The position numbers were made by a program, and so were the translations under genes. Below the pieces are notes generated by a model. The model ran no database searches. It saw only the letters and a program-made list of their open reading frames with translations, and was not told the origin of the DNA. Of a DNA stretch of 64,000 bases, positions 24,161-32,808 are shown piece after piece; positions within the stretch are counted from its first letter, which is position 1, and each line of letters begins with the position of its first letter. This stretch comes from Paenibacillus contaminans (lineage in GTDB: Bacteria; Bacillota; Bacilli; Paenibacillales; NBRC-103111), in assembly GCF_003285015.1 (NCBI RefSeq), contig NZ_QMFB01000002.1, positions 124,001 to 188,000 on the forward strand, read 5' to 3'.

Positions 24161-24360
24161 TGGCTTGCAAAGCAGAAAACGATACATCATTTCCACCCGG
24201 CAAGTTTCAGCATCTCATTCACAAATTCGCTTTTAGCACTGATAGCCTGCGCACAAAAATGAGTACTATTTTCCCCATCGTTCTCTACTCAAGAAAAAAT
24301 AAACTAGCAGACTTTCAATGCTTATACTATAGATTTTAAAGATGTAAGCATTTGATCGTG

Positions 24361-24593
24361 CAACGGGTAGTGATCCTCATAATGAGGCAACGTTTACTAT
24401 TCGTAAGGAAAACCTCACTATTTCAAACCGAAAACCCGTGTTTTGGTGAGGTAATGAGGTAAACGCAATTATTAGTGAGGCAAACGAAATGAATAGTTAT
24501 GTTTGGCTCACTAACGGGCGAGAACGCGCATTTTACTTGTGTAATAGTGAGGACAGCCTCATGAACAATAAGGTTTTCTCCACTAATCGCACG
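24361..24593. repeat. Cluster of GTGAGG/CCTCAC-type short repeats in a gene-free stretch
   Basis: TAGTGAGG-like words recur in both orientations at about 24382, 24412, 24446, 24473, 24506, 24545 and 24577. One pair, TAGTGAGGCAAAC (24473) and GTTTGGCTCACTA (24501), forms a clear inverted repeat. The 700-base gap (24071-24772) around it has no credible gene; flanks at 24161-24360 and 24594-24772 hold nothing I recognise. Confidence 0.5.
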
Positions 24594-24772
24594 GTTCGTA
24601 CATGATCATTACGATATCCGTGTTTGCTTTCGTAACCAGGTCATCAATCCCTAGTTTTAGACTTGATATCGTATTAGCTGATCTCTTAACTCTAGTTCCT
24701 TTTCGAATTTCAGTTTTTCAAGTAACTTCATCAAACACCCCGCGTCTCGATATCCCAATATTCTTCTTATCT

Positions 24773-25576
24773 TCATCTTGAATGATCTGTCCGGATTCCG
24801 ATGATTACGTTAGCGTCCTGTTCTTCGGAACGAACCCATTTTGGAAGCAACCCGTATTGCGTAAAGAGCTCGGCAGTCAACGGCGCCTGCTTCTCGCTAG
24901 TTTCGAATAATAAGAAGCCCCCTACTGCAAGCCAGCGAGGTGCTTCAGCTACTATTCTCCGCTGGACGTCAAGTCCATCGGCGCCTCCATCAAGCGCAAT
25001 CCTTGCCTCGTGAACGCGGGCTTCCGCCGGCATGAATTTTATTGCGTCTGTAGGTACATATGGGGCATTGGCTACGATAACATTGACACGATTATAAAGA
25101 TGAACGGGCAGCGGATCGTATAGATCCCCTTCATACACTTTCCCCTTATCTAAGCGAATATTACGACGAGCGCATTGTACTGCAGCGGGATCGATATCAA
25201 CAGCATGCAATGCTATACGCTCCACCGAAGCGATTAAAGCCGCGCCTAAAGCTCCGGAGCCGCAGCACAGGTCAACGACAACGTCTCCTGGTTGAGTAAG
25301 AGTCACAGCCTGCCGAACTAAAAACTCGGTTCGCTGCCGGGGGACGAAAACTCCGGGATCCAGCTCAATCCGCAAACCGCAGAAATCCGCCCATCCGATA
25401 ATATGTTCAAGGGGGAAACCGGCTGCTCTTTGATCCACCAGTTGTTCTAGTTCGGTATCATTTTGTGAAGAAGAAATAAGTAACCGGGCCTCATCCTCAG
25501 CAAACACACAACCGGCGGCACGAAGCTTCCTAACAATCGTTTTCCAAATGTCTCTTCCATCTTCGCTATATTCCAC
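24773..25576 (-). CDS. PrmC/HemK-related protein glutamine methyltransferase paralogue
   Basis: 267 residues. N-terminal helical domain, a linker with HIIGWADFCGLRIELDPGVF and FVPRQRTEFLV as in PrmC, the SAM-binding motif VVDLCCGSGALGAAL, an acidic VDIDPAAVQ loop, and NAPYVP where PrmC has NPPY. The core enzyme modifies the GGQ glutamine of release factors. The Asn-Ala-Pro-Tyr variant and the single-gene context suggest a paralogue with a different target rather than the housekeeping copy, which normally sits beside prfA. Start ATG 25576 has no strong ribosome site. Confidence 0.78.
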   Translation of the reverse strand: MEYSEDGRDIWKTIVRKLRAAGCVFAEDEARLLISSSQNDTELEQLVDQRAAGFPLEHIIGWADFCGLRIELDPGVFVPRQRTEFLVRQAVTLTQPGDVVVDLCCGSGALGAALIASVERIALHAVDIDPAAVQCARRNIRLDKGKVYEGDLYDPLPVHLYNRVNVIVANAPYVPTDAIKFMPAEARVHEARIALDGGADGLDVQRRIVAEAPRWLAVGGFLLFETSEKQAPLTAELFTQYGLLPKWVRSEEQDANVIIGIRTDHSR

Positions 25577-25836
25577 GGATCACCATACTTTCGCATGGAT
25601 TTTGTATCAATACCAGTCTACATATTTTCAACAGCCCTCAACATGTAGAATTCTCTTTTAGTCAAACTATCCTGCCGTTTTGTTTTTCTTAATGATCCTT
25701 GCATCCGAAAATTTCACACGAATCGCAAAGGTTCGTCATAAGTTCACAACATTCTATTGGTAAAGTAACAAGTAACCGGAACACCAAGAGAAGAGATCAT
25801 CAGCATCAATATATTAGATAGAGGATGGATCATTTT

Positions 25837-26370
25837 ATGGCTTATAGACTTAGTCAGAAAAACAAAAACTTTTTGGTCGCTATCCACGTTATTTCGGTAG
25901 CGTCATGGATTGGCGGAACATTGGGCATGCTGCTGCTAGGCATGTATTTGCATAAAGCCGATCATGCAGAACAACTTACTTATACACTAGCCAGCATGGA
26001 AATCATTGACGAGAATTTACTCAAGTACCCGGCACTGCTGACGTTACTGACAGGTATCCTGCTCTCCATATGGACGCATTGGGGACTTGTGAAGCATTAC
26101 TGGGTCACTATTAAACTAGCGACCACCATGATCACAATTATGATCGGAATCTTATTTTTGAATAAATGGACAGCCTCTCTGGCGGATATGGTAGAGGATA
26201 TGGGATCTGCAAGCTTGCAAAATGAGGGGTTCCAGTCGACATGGTTGAACATGGTTACAACGTCCGGTTTCAATTTGTTATGCCTGCTGCTCATGGTGTT
26301 CATTACTTATTATAAACCGTTCGGGAAGATTAAAAAAAGACGATCCGCTAGCTCGTCGAAATCATCCTAA
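25837..26370 (+). CDS. Small integral membrane protein, DUF2269-like
   Basis: 177 residues with four hydrophobic segments: FLVAIHVISVASWIGGTLGM (about 12-31), LLTLLTGILLSIWTHWGLV, LATTMITIMIGILFL and a last one near 145-165, then a basic tail ending in Ser/Lys. The opening 'HxxSVASWIGG' with a conserved His and Trp resembles the DUF2269 family of membrane proteins; function unknown. Start at 25837 is preferred to ATG 25825 because an AGAGG site precedes it, although spacing is long. Single gene. Confidence 0.6.
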   Translation: MAYRLSQKNKNFLVAIHVISVASWIGGTLGMLLLGMYLHKADHAEQLTYTLASMEIIDENLLKYPALLTLLTGILLSIWTHWGLVKHYWVTIKLATTMITIMIGILFLNKWTASLADMVEDMGSASLQNEGFQSTWLNMVTTSGFNLLCLLLMVFITYYKPFGKIKKRRSASSSKSS

Positions 26371-26468
26371 GGGTGTCGCAATATTACTCGCAAATGGCTC
26401 GGATACATTATCGCGATACACTGACCGATCTTAACGTACGATGCCAGTCTATTACTTTTATCTGTAAA

Positions 26469-26508
26469 AATGAAAGGAGCAGCGCGCGGCTGCTCCTTTC
26501 ATTTTTAC
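26469..26508 (-). terminator. Bidirectional rho-independent terminator
   Basis: A perfect 15-bp stem (AATGAAAGGAGCAGC with GCTGCTCCTTTCATT) with a five-base loop and T-runs on both sides. It touches the stop codon of the anti-sigma gene (26505). Confidence 0.9.
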
Positions 26509-28148
26509 CCGTTCAACTTGATCCTTAGCTCCTTATCCGGATTTTCCGTATAGTACCAAAAAATATATATGTCAGCCTCAGTCCCGCTGAAGTTCGTATA
26601 TTCTTTAGTCACCGAATTGATGCCTTCTCCGGAAAGATTGACGGACACCTGCTTTCCTTCTATACTTTTTGCCCCCGTGCCCATATACGTCTGGTTGACT
26701 TTTCCAAAGGCCGGATCGTCGCACTCGCTCTGCAAGTATAGATTGCCGTCCTGTTTAAAATACGTCCATTTGACGGAATAACCGCCGACCAGCGTCGTTA
26801 TCGTCTTCTTCTCTTCGCTGATGCCGGTCAGCCGGATCGGATCTTTCGCGTCTCTGTGCTCGATCATTTCATGCTTGGCCACAAACGTTACCGGGGTTTC
26901 TGCGGTCACTTGCACCCCAGGCCTGAGCTCAAACACATAACGCAGTTCTTCCGGTTTATCCCCGACTTTAGGCACCTCGCTTCCTCGCAGCAGCGTCCCA
27001 TCTATATCCAAAAAATTTTTCAACAACGGGAACCTCGCATACGGTTCACGTTTAACCGTGATTCGGATTTGCGTCGGCGTCGCGGTCATTTGTTCAAGCA
27101 TGTATGTCGTACCCGCATGCTCCATCGGAATATGGAGCTCCTTTTTCACGGTGCCGCTTAACATTTTTTGTTTGTCCAAATGCAGGTCAAATGTCCAATC
27201 CTTATCGATTTGCCATTCCTGCCGATTGTAAAGCAGCTTGTATTTGACGTTATTGTCCTGAAGGTCGCTTTTCCGGTAATGAAGGACGCCGGTATATTCT
27301 CCGTTCTCGCCGGGCTTGCCGACTACGCCGGGGAGAGACTCCTCAAGCTTCACACCGTCTTTATAAACGCCGATCTCAGGGCGCGCCCAGCTTTTTACCT
27401 CAGGCTGACTGAACGTGACGGCAGTGGAAAGAAGGACGTTATCTCCTTCCGGAACAGGTTTAATGGACAATTTCTCGATGCCGTCCTGTCCGATGGCGTA
27501 TTCCTGCTTGCCTTCGAATGGATTTAACGAGAACTCGCGCTCCGCCATGGAAAGGGCCCGCACATTCCGAATAGAAAACTTCACATCCGTTTCCAGATCC
27601 TCCGGCGCCCAATCCGCTTCAAAGTAGCCGCTCCATTCGTTTCGCTCCTTGTTGAAAACCGTTTTTTGCTGTCCGCCGATGATTCGGCCTTGACTGTCCG
27701 TCAGCTCCATTTTGGCAAATTGCAGTTCTCCCGTCGCGGCTTTCCCTTTCATACGCAAGCTGTACAGCAGCACCGTCCGATAATCGTCCACCACAGCGGT
27801 ATGGATGGTGAGCGTAACGCCGTCTTGTGTCACCGATTTTTCGATCGACTGCCCTAACCCCTGCTGGAGTGCGGATCGAATACCTGCGCTGTAAGGAACA
27901 AGGCTGTCCCAGTTGTACGATAAAGCCGCAATTACAGGTGTCGCCGCAAGCGTAGCCGTTAAGGCCGCAATCATCGCCACTCTGCGAGCGCGCAGCCGTT
28001 TTTGAGCGTTCTGGTCGACAGGGAGCAAGTTGGCTTCCGGACCCGGCAGTTGCGTTTCCAGACGGTTCCACATGGCGTCGAAATCCGGATATTGCATATG
28101 CTCCTCAGCGTTCTGCAGCGGAATAAACGTTTGATCCTTTTTGCCCAT
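26505..28148 (-). CDS. Membrane anti-sigma factor with DUF4179-type domain
   Basis: 547 residues. A cytoplasmic N-terminus of about 55 residues, one membrane helix (VAMIAALTATLAATPVIAAL, about 57-77) and a large extracellular part starting with SYNWDSLVPYSAGIRSALQQ and VTLTIHTAVVDDYRTVLLYS, typical of DUF4179 anti-sigma proteins. It overlaps the upstream ECF sigma gene by about 45 bases, which is the standard sigma/anti-sigma layout. It is expected to hold the sigma factor at the membrane until an envelope signal arrives. ATG 28148 has GGTGG five bases upstream; ATG 28160 is also in frame. Confidence 0.85.
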   Translation of the reverse strand: MGKKDQTFIPLQNAEEHMQYPDFDAMWNRLETQLPGPEANLLPVDQNAQKRLRARRVAMIAALTATLAATPVIAALSYNWDSLVPYSAGIRSALQQGLGQSIEKSVTQDGVTLTIHTAVVDDYRTVLLYSLRMKGKAATGELQFAKMELTDSQGRIIGGQQKTVFNKERNEWSGYFEADWAPEDLETDVKFSIRNVRALSMAEREFSLNPFEGKQEYAIGQDGIEKLSIKPVPEGDNVLLSTAVTFSQPEVKSWARPEIGVYKDGVKLEESLPGVVGKPGENGEYTGVLHYRKSDLQDNNVKYKLLYNRQEWQIDKDWTFDLHLDKQKMLSGTVKKELHIPMEHAGTTYMLEQMTATPTQIRITVKREPYARFPLLKNFLDIDGTLLRGSEVPKVGDKPEELRYVFELRPGVQVTAETPVTFVAKHEMIEHRDAKDPIRLTGISEEKKTITTLVGGYSVKWTYFKQDGNLYLQSECDDPAFGKVNQTYMGTGAKSIEGKQVSVNLSGEGINSVTKEYTNFSGTEADIYIFWYYTENPDKELRIKLNG

Positions 28149-28662
28149 GTATTCCACCATCCTTTCCTCGAGTAGTCCCTGCCGTATCCGTCATCCTCTG
28201 CAGCAGCTTGATTCCTTTGTTTAATCTAGATTTCACCGTTCCTACCGGAATGCACAAAATATCGGAAATTTCCTTCAAGCTGCAATCGCTCATAAAACGA
28301 AGAGATACGACGGTTTTCAGTATGATCGGCAGCTGCTGCAGCATTTGTAGGCATTCCATCGCCGATTCGCGCTCTTCGGCAACGGTATCCGCTCCTTTTT
28401 CCGTCATCCGTGCAGAGGAGAGATGAAAAACTTTCTCTCTTGTTTTGGCGCGCTTGCTTTTCTTCAGCTGATTCAAACAATGGTTGACGGTCACCCGCAG
28501 CAGCCAAGTCTTCAAGTGCTCCACCTTCCGCCAGTCATGCCGGAACACGGTTACGAATACTTCCTGACACATATCCTCCGCATCGGCAGCGTTATGCAGC
28601 ATGAAGTAGCACGTTTTATACACGTCTTTCCGGTACATTTCGAACAACGCTTTTTCGCTCAA
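28105..28662 (-). CDS. ECF-type RNA polymerase sigma factor
   Basis: 185 residues. Region 2 with MYRKDVYKTCYFML and the -10 recognition segment NAADAEDMCQEVFVTVFRH; region 4 with LPIILKTVVSLRFMSDCSLK and EISDILCIPVGTVKSRLNKG as DNA-binding helix-turn-helix. TTG start at 28662 with AAGGGGGGAG five bases upstream, so translation begins MSEKALFEMY. Paired with the overlapping membrane anti-sigma gene. No consensus self-recognised promoter could be assigned with confidence. Targets unknown. Confidence 0.92.
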   Translation of the reverse strand: MSEKALFEMYRKDVYKTCYFMLHNAADAEDMCQEVFVTVFRHDWRKVEHLKTWLLRVTVNHCLNQLKKSKRAKTREKVFHLSSARMTEKGADTVAEERESAMECLQMLQQLPIILKTVVSLRFMSDCSLKEISDILCIPVGTVKSRLNKGIKLLQRMTDTAGTTRGKDGGIHGQKGSNVYSAAER

Positions 28663-28754
28663 GACTCTCCCCCCTTTTTATAGCGGTCACATATATTAAC
28701 AACGCCGAATGCAAATAGGTTCATTTCAAGAGAATACCTTTTTACGAAAATGTT

Positions 28755-28800
28755 GTCACCAAAAAACCTCCGAACCGATAGAGAACGGCCGGAGGCTTCA
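28755..28800 (-). terminator. Rho-independent terminator of the phosphotransferase gene
   Basis: On the minus strand GCCTCCG pairs with CGGAGGT around a loop and is followed by TTTTTGG. It lies 150 bases beyond the stop at 28952; the stretch between holds no clear gene. Confidence 0.65.
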
Positions 28801-28951
28801 TAAGATGTACAGCGTTATTTTTGCTGATGTCGTAAGCTTATTGCATGATATCCAAATACCGCTTCTGATCCAACTGATGGCAGACAGTCGATCCAAGTCG
28901 ATAGAGTTTGCAACTTTGCTTCATCAACTCGTGTCCTTTTGGGGATATACC

Positions 28952-29863
28952 TTAATCCAGGCATTTGGCGAAACGCTCCGTTATTTGTATGCCTCTATGC
29001 CAATCCATTCCTCCGGCTTCAATCGTCCAGCAGGCCTCAAGCACGCCTCGCACTACGCCCCACATCGCGATTCGGCGCGGGTCCAGGCCGAGGCGATCAC
29101 TTATAATCGCAATCCGGCTCCGCAGCACCTGCTCGCAGTCACCGCCTCGATCCTCATAGTTAAGCAGATACTGGATCGTATCAAAATGGATGTCGCCGAT
29201 GATGCCTTTTGGGTCAATGACAGCCCATTGCTCTTCGCCTTGTCGGAGAATGTTTTCATGATGCAAATCGCCATGTAATAGGAAATTCTCACTCGTGGTA
29301 GCGAGGAGATATGCTAGACATTCTTCGGCATTTTCCAACCAGCTCTCAGGTAGTGGAGCGGAAATATTCAAATCGTCGAATCGCCCGCGGTATCGCTCGA
29401 TTGCCGCGAAGTGCTGTTTTATGGACGGGTACTGACTTCCGGTTGGTACCGGAAGGTGTAGACGGCGAAATACATCGCAAAAGATAGCCGTCGCAAGGGT
29501 GTCATCCTCAATTACCGACAATGGCGTGCCAGGGTCGGCACCCTCCAGCAGTGCCACGCCCCACTTCTCATCTGCATCAAGCACATGAATCGCCCCCCGT
29601 CCCTCATAAGCGCGAAGCACACTAACTTCCCTAGAAAGCTCATCCTTCAGGAAAGATAGTTTAAGGACGACCGGTTTCCCGTCACAGCGTTTTGCTCGAA
29701 GCACGAAATTATAGGATAAATTCAAAAATGGAGCTTCAGGGGTAAAGTTGAAACGGCTTGCACAATCGGTGATCAACCCAGGCAACGCCTCCGACCATGC
29801 GGCGCCTTGCTCACCGTGGAGTTCGTGCATTCTCTCTACAAACATATCAGGGATCACAATCAT
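28952..29863 (-). CDS. APH(6)/streptomycin 6-kinase-family phosphotransferase
   Basis: 303 residues, protein-kinase-like fold. Seen: LNLSYNFVLRAKRCDGKPVV with the ATP-binding Lys in VVLKLSFLKDE, the catalytic loop LLHGDLHHENILR (about residue 200) and the metal-binding Asp in WAVIDPKGIIGD. The N-terminal LPGLITDCASRFNF pattern places it in the aminoglycoside/hydroxyurea (APH_6) group, which phosphorylates streptomycin-like compounds. Chromosomal copies in soil bacilli may have other substrates. ATG 29863 is chosen because AAAGGAG lies 10 bases upstream. Confidence 0.82.
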   Translation of the reverse strand: MIVIPDMFVERMHELHGEQGAAWSEALPGLITDCASRFNFTPEAPFLNLSYNFVLRAKRCDGKPVVLKLSFLKDELSREVSVLRAYEGRGAIHVLDADEKWGVALLEGADPGTPLSVIEDDTLATAIFCDVFRRLHLPVPTGSQYPSIKQHFAAIERYRGRFDDLNISAPLPESWLENAEECLAYLLATTSENFLLHGDLHHENILRQGEEQWAVIDPKGIIGDIHFDTIQYLLNYEDRGGDCEQVLRSRIAIISDRLGLDPRRIAMWGVVRGVLEACWTIEAGGMDWHRGIQITERFAKCLD

Positions 29864-30010
29864 GCAGCAATGGCTCCTTTCAACGAAGAAGTCTGCTACT
29901 TCTCTTCTTCGACACATAGTGATGCAATATCCGGTTTCGCCCAGATCCGGCATTCTGGAGAGGTTGCAGCGTTGAACTGACTGCCGAAAATACCTGCAGC
30001 CCGCTTAGCG

Positions 30011-30469
30011 TCAAGACATACTTGCCAGATGCTCCTCAAGTCGATCCATCGTTTGTTCGGCACCTGGGACGGCATATGTTTTCACCTTATCGAATACAGC
30101 GGCATTTTCTTCAAAAACCGTGCTATATGTGAGTTTCGTCATACCATCCAGATCCACAAAGCTTGCTGTTGCCAGAAAATGAGGAAACACCGCATGTTTA
30201 ATGACGATTCGTTCGGGTTTCACGACCTCGACAAAAACATTGGTGTTGGGAAAATCAACGCCATCAGGACCATGCATGATAAACTCCCATGTGCCGCCCG
30301 GTTTCATTTCAAACTTCTGAAAAGTCGTCGTAAAACCTCGTGGTCCCCACCACTTCGACAGATGCTCCTCTTTCGTCCAAGCATCAAACACAATATCGCG
30401 TGGAGCATCAAATACACGGGTGATCACAATCTCACGATCGCCTACTTGTGTTTCATTGTTTCGGTTCAT
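30011..30469 (-). CDS. AHSA1/SRPBCC-family protein
   Basis: 152 residues. Typical AHSA1-type (activator of Hsp90 ATPase 1-like, START fold) sequence: REIVITRVFDAPRDIVFDAW, HLSKWWGPRGFTTTF, MKPGGTWEFIMHGPDG and EQTMDRLEEHLA at the C-terminus. These proteins have a hydrophobic ligand pocket; the ligand is unknown. ATG 30469 has GGAGGG six bases upstream; ATG 30475 touches it. Often regulated by or paired with an ArsR gene, but none is here; an AraC-type gene lies next upstream. Confidence 0.88.
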   Translation of the reverse strand: MNRNNETQVGDREIVITRVFDAPRDIVFDAWTKEEHLSKWWGPRGFTTTFQKFEMKPGGTWEFIMHGPDGVDFPNTNVFVEVVKPERIVIKHAVFPHFLATASFVDLDGMTKLTYSTVFEENAAVFDKVKTYAVPGAEQTMDRLEEHLASMS

Positions 30470-30595
30470 GTCCATCCCTCCAAAAATGTTTAGAATATGC
30501 TTCCATCTAGTGTGGCGGCAGTCAGGAGGCTATGTTGTTTAAGCTTTTGTATGAACAGATTCAAACTATAGTTCCCATGATCGAGAAGTTTACCT

Positions 30596-31424
30596 TTAAA
30601 CCGGGACGTGATTGAATACGATATCTTGGCGACGTAACATATCCGTCGGGGTCATGCCGGAACGTAATCGAAAATCCCGGTTGAAATGCGACTGGTCATA
30701 GTATCCGCAAGCCAGTGCCAACTCCAAAGCGTCTACCTCCGGTTTGCTGCGAAGATGCTCCACCGCCCGTTGGAATCGAACGACTCCGGCATATTGCTTC
30801 GGCGTCAAGCCGGTTTCCCGCTTGAACAGCTGAATGAACCGTTCCGTGCTGAGGTTTGCTTTCTCCGCTATATCCCGAACCAAGGGGGCAGCGGGATTTC
30901 CGGCCAATGCTAGAAGTCCAGCGGTGACTGCAGAATGGCCTCTAGGAATTTCGATCTGTCTGGCCAGATAACCGAAAAGGAATTTCTCTACGCGCTGAAA
31001 TCGTTCCGCCGGTGCCGAGAGTTCGGAAAGTTCGCAGCGCAAGTTGACTGTGTCCGGATGCCCTATCGCTTCTTGCAATGGAATATCGCTGTCCTGCAGC
31101 ACCGACATCCAACCGCCCAAGAACGGGTAAGCTCCGCCCGGCTTGAATTCTATGCCCAGACAAGCGTTCTGACACGCCGTATTCAACCAATAACGCGACG
31201 TCTTCGGCCCTGCTACGACCGCTCCCGGCATATGCTCATAACGATCGGACGTTCCTTGCCCGTAAATACGAAGGCGGTCATGGCTCAAATTAAAAATCCA
31301 GCTCATATGGACATCGGGCAGCTTATATTCCAGTTCATGCACGGGATGATAAGTCTTCGCATATCCAATATCGATCGATCCATGTCCGCAAAGCCGGCGA
31401 CGGCTTACACAGGTGCAGCTGCAT
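30596..31424 (-). CDS. AraC-family regulator, apparently frameshifted near its N-terminus
   Basis: The C-terminal AraC domain is clear (VRDIAEKANLSTERFIQLFK, LALACGYYDQSHFNRDF, then RSGMTPTDML). The ligand domain (LPDVHMSWIFNLSHDRLRIY, then GIEFKPGGAYPFL) is of the DUF6597 type. The open frame containing them would begin with an odd Cys-rich stretch (CSCSCTCVSRRR). In another frame, from ATG 31424 after a GAGGG site, the sequence reads MQLHLCKPSPALRTWIDRYW, which is the expected family N-terminus, and stops at 31335. A one-base change around 31340 would join the two. It is either a recent pseudogene or a sequence error. Confidence 0.7.
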
Positions 31425-31535
31425 GAGCATCCCTCTTCCCGGCTAGAATACAAAATAACTTCAATTTTTTACAATACTTATAGGACGAACAATCGTATGA
31501 TAGTACTAATTCTAAGCCAAATGGAGGGATTTGTC

Positions 31536-31931
31536 ATGAATGCAACATGGAAGCCGGAAGGTTATCGCAGCGTCACCCCGTATCTGATCGTCAATGGGGC
31601 TGACCGGCTGATCGAATTTCTTAAGGAAGTGTTCGACGCGGAATTGGTTGACCGTCACGTTGATGCGAATGGCGATGTTCGCCACGCGTCATGCAGGCTT
31701 GGAGATTCCATAGTGGAGTTGAGCGGAGGTTCCAACGAGAAGTTTTCGCCAATGCGAAATGCGCTCCACGTCTACGTAGAGGACGCAGATGCGACGTACG
31801 TTCGAGCGCTGAATGCGGGAGCACGGTCCTTGTACCCCCCGCAGGATCATGACTACGGCGAGCGCTCGGGCGGTGTCGAGGATCCCTTCGGAAACCATTG
31901 GTATATCGCAACTTGGGCTAAAAAAGAATAA
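31536..31931 (+). CDS. VOC (glyoxalase/PhnB-like) family protein
   Basis: 131 residues. Two beta-alpha-beta-beta-beta modules of the vicinal oxygen chelate fold: VTPYLIVNGADRLIEFLKEV, then VRHASCRLGDSIVELSGGS, NALHVYVEDADATYVRALNA and the closing RSGGVEDPFGNHWYIATW, which is the family's C-terminal signature. PhnB-like proteins are often of unknown function; some bind metal or small toxic compounds. ATG 31536 with GGAGGG eight bases upstream. A terminator follows at once. Divergent from the AraC-type gene at 30596-31424, which might regulate it. Confidence 0.88.
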   Translation: MNATWKPEGYRSVTPYLIVNGADRLIEFLKEVFDAELVDRHVDANGDVRHASCRLGDSIVELSGGSNEKFSPMRNALHVYVEDADATYVRALNAGARSLYPPQDHDYGERSGGVEDPFGNHWYIATWAKKE

Positions 31932-31946
31932 GAGCAGCAGCAACGA

Positions 31947-31983
31947 AAGTCCATTCCTGCAAGGAGGATGGACTTTTTTTATA
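31947..31983 (+). terminator. Rho-independent terminator
   Basis: AAGTCCAT-TCCT and AGGA-GGATGGACTT form a stem followed by seven T, 16 bases after the VOC gene's stop. Confidence 0.85.
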
Positions 31984-32036
31984 CCTTTAAGCAATGTGCA
32001 TTGCTCTTGGAATAATGATGCTGCAGATTGATTTTG

Positions 32037-32636
32037 TTATCTTATATTATTCCAACGATCTGCAATTTTTGAGACTAGCTCCTTTTTTTCTGGTTGGAAA
32101 TAAAGATCTCGGAGTGAAACGATGGCATGCCACGAATAATAATCGCTGTCCCCAAGTAAACACTCATCATATATTAGGCTTATGAGTAATTCCTGGCTAT
32201 GTTCATCATTAAGGCTGATCATATTAGAAAGTTTACAATAGATATCCATTTCATAGTACATTATATGATCCGCAGCTCTTTCAATCGTTATTTGTCCCGC
32301 CAGGCTGGAAAACCAAGCATAGAACGATTTCCTGCTTTCCCCAAACCCCTCTATCCCTTGATTATCTGGTTTAAATAACCTTTGGAATAGCTTTTGTTCC
32401 GTTTCCAGAATCCCGTTATGATCAGCCAAAAAGCTCTGTGATATCCTTCGCGTCATTTCTGCCCATACATATTTAAAAGCATCACAAAAAAGCCGCTCTT
32501 CAAGAAGTCCCCAATGAGCAATATTGAAAGATGGGAATTTGCTGTTTTTTCGTTTATCATTCAGAAATGCATTCTGGATATAGACTAAGTAGTTTAGCGA
32601 GTATGGAGCATTAGACTTTATTGCAAAGTTATTCAT
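32037..32636 (-). CDS. Hypothetical protein of unknown family
   Basis: 199 residues, soluble, rich in aromatic residues and helix-forming segments (LVYIQNAFLNDKRKNSKF, WGLLEERLFCDAFKYVWAEM, HIMYYEMDIYCKLSNMISL). Start ATG 32636 has GAGGGGG nine bases upstream. Base composition is clearly more AT-rich than the catabolic loci around it, which suggests recent acquisition. No domain recognised; no signal peptide or membrane helix. Confidence 0.65.
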   Translation of the reverse strand: MNNFAIKSNAPYSLNYLVYIQNAFLNDKRKNSKFPSFNIAHWGLLEERLFCDAFKYVWAEMTRRISQSFLADHNGILETEQKLFQRLFKPDNQGIEGFGESRKSFYAWFSSLAGQITIERAADHIMYYEMDIYCKLSNMISLNDEHSQELLISLIYDECLLGDSDYYSWHAIVSLRDLYFQPEKKELVSKIADRWNNIR

Positions 32637-32808
32637 TTTAACATGCCCCCTCTTCATTAATCCCATCTTACAAGTAGTGAATGAGATTATTCAACTAAAG
32701 TATTTCAGATCAAATTCTGACCATCTGCAACCTATTCGAACCGATTTCCGTCTGATGGATTGTCAACATAATAAACGTACAACTCAGATTCGGAAGGAGC
32801 TCTATGAT

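Noticed and set aside
28663-28710. ECF-type autoregulated promoter (TGAACC ... CGTT) before the sigma gene
   Set aside because: Spacing is only about 13 bases instead of about 16, so the match is too weak to report.
31380-31453. Cys-rich N-terminus (CSCSCTC) as a new metal-binding extension of the AraC-type protein
   Set aside because: Another frame over the same bases encodes the expected family N-terminus with a good ribosome site, so a frameshift explains it better.
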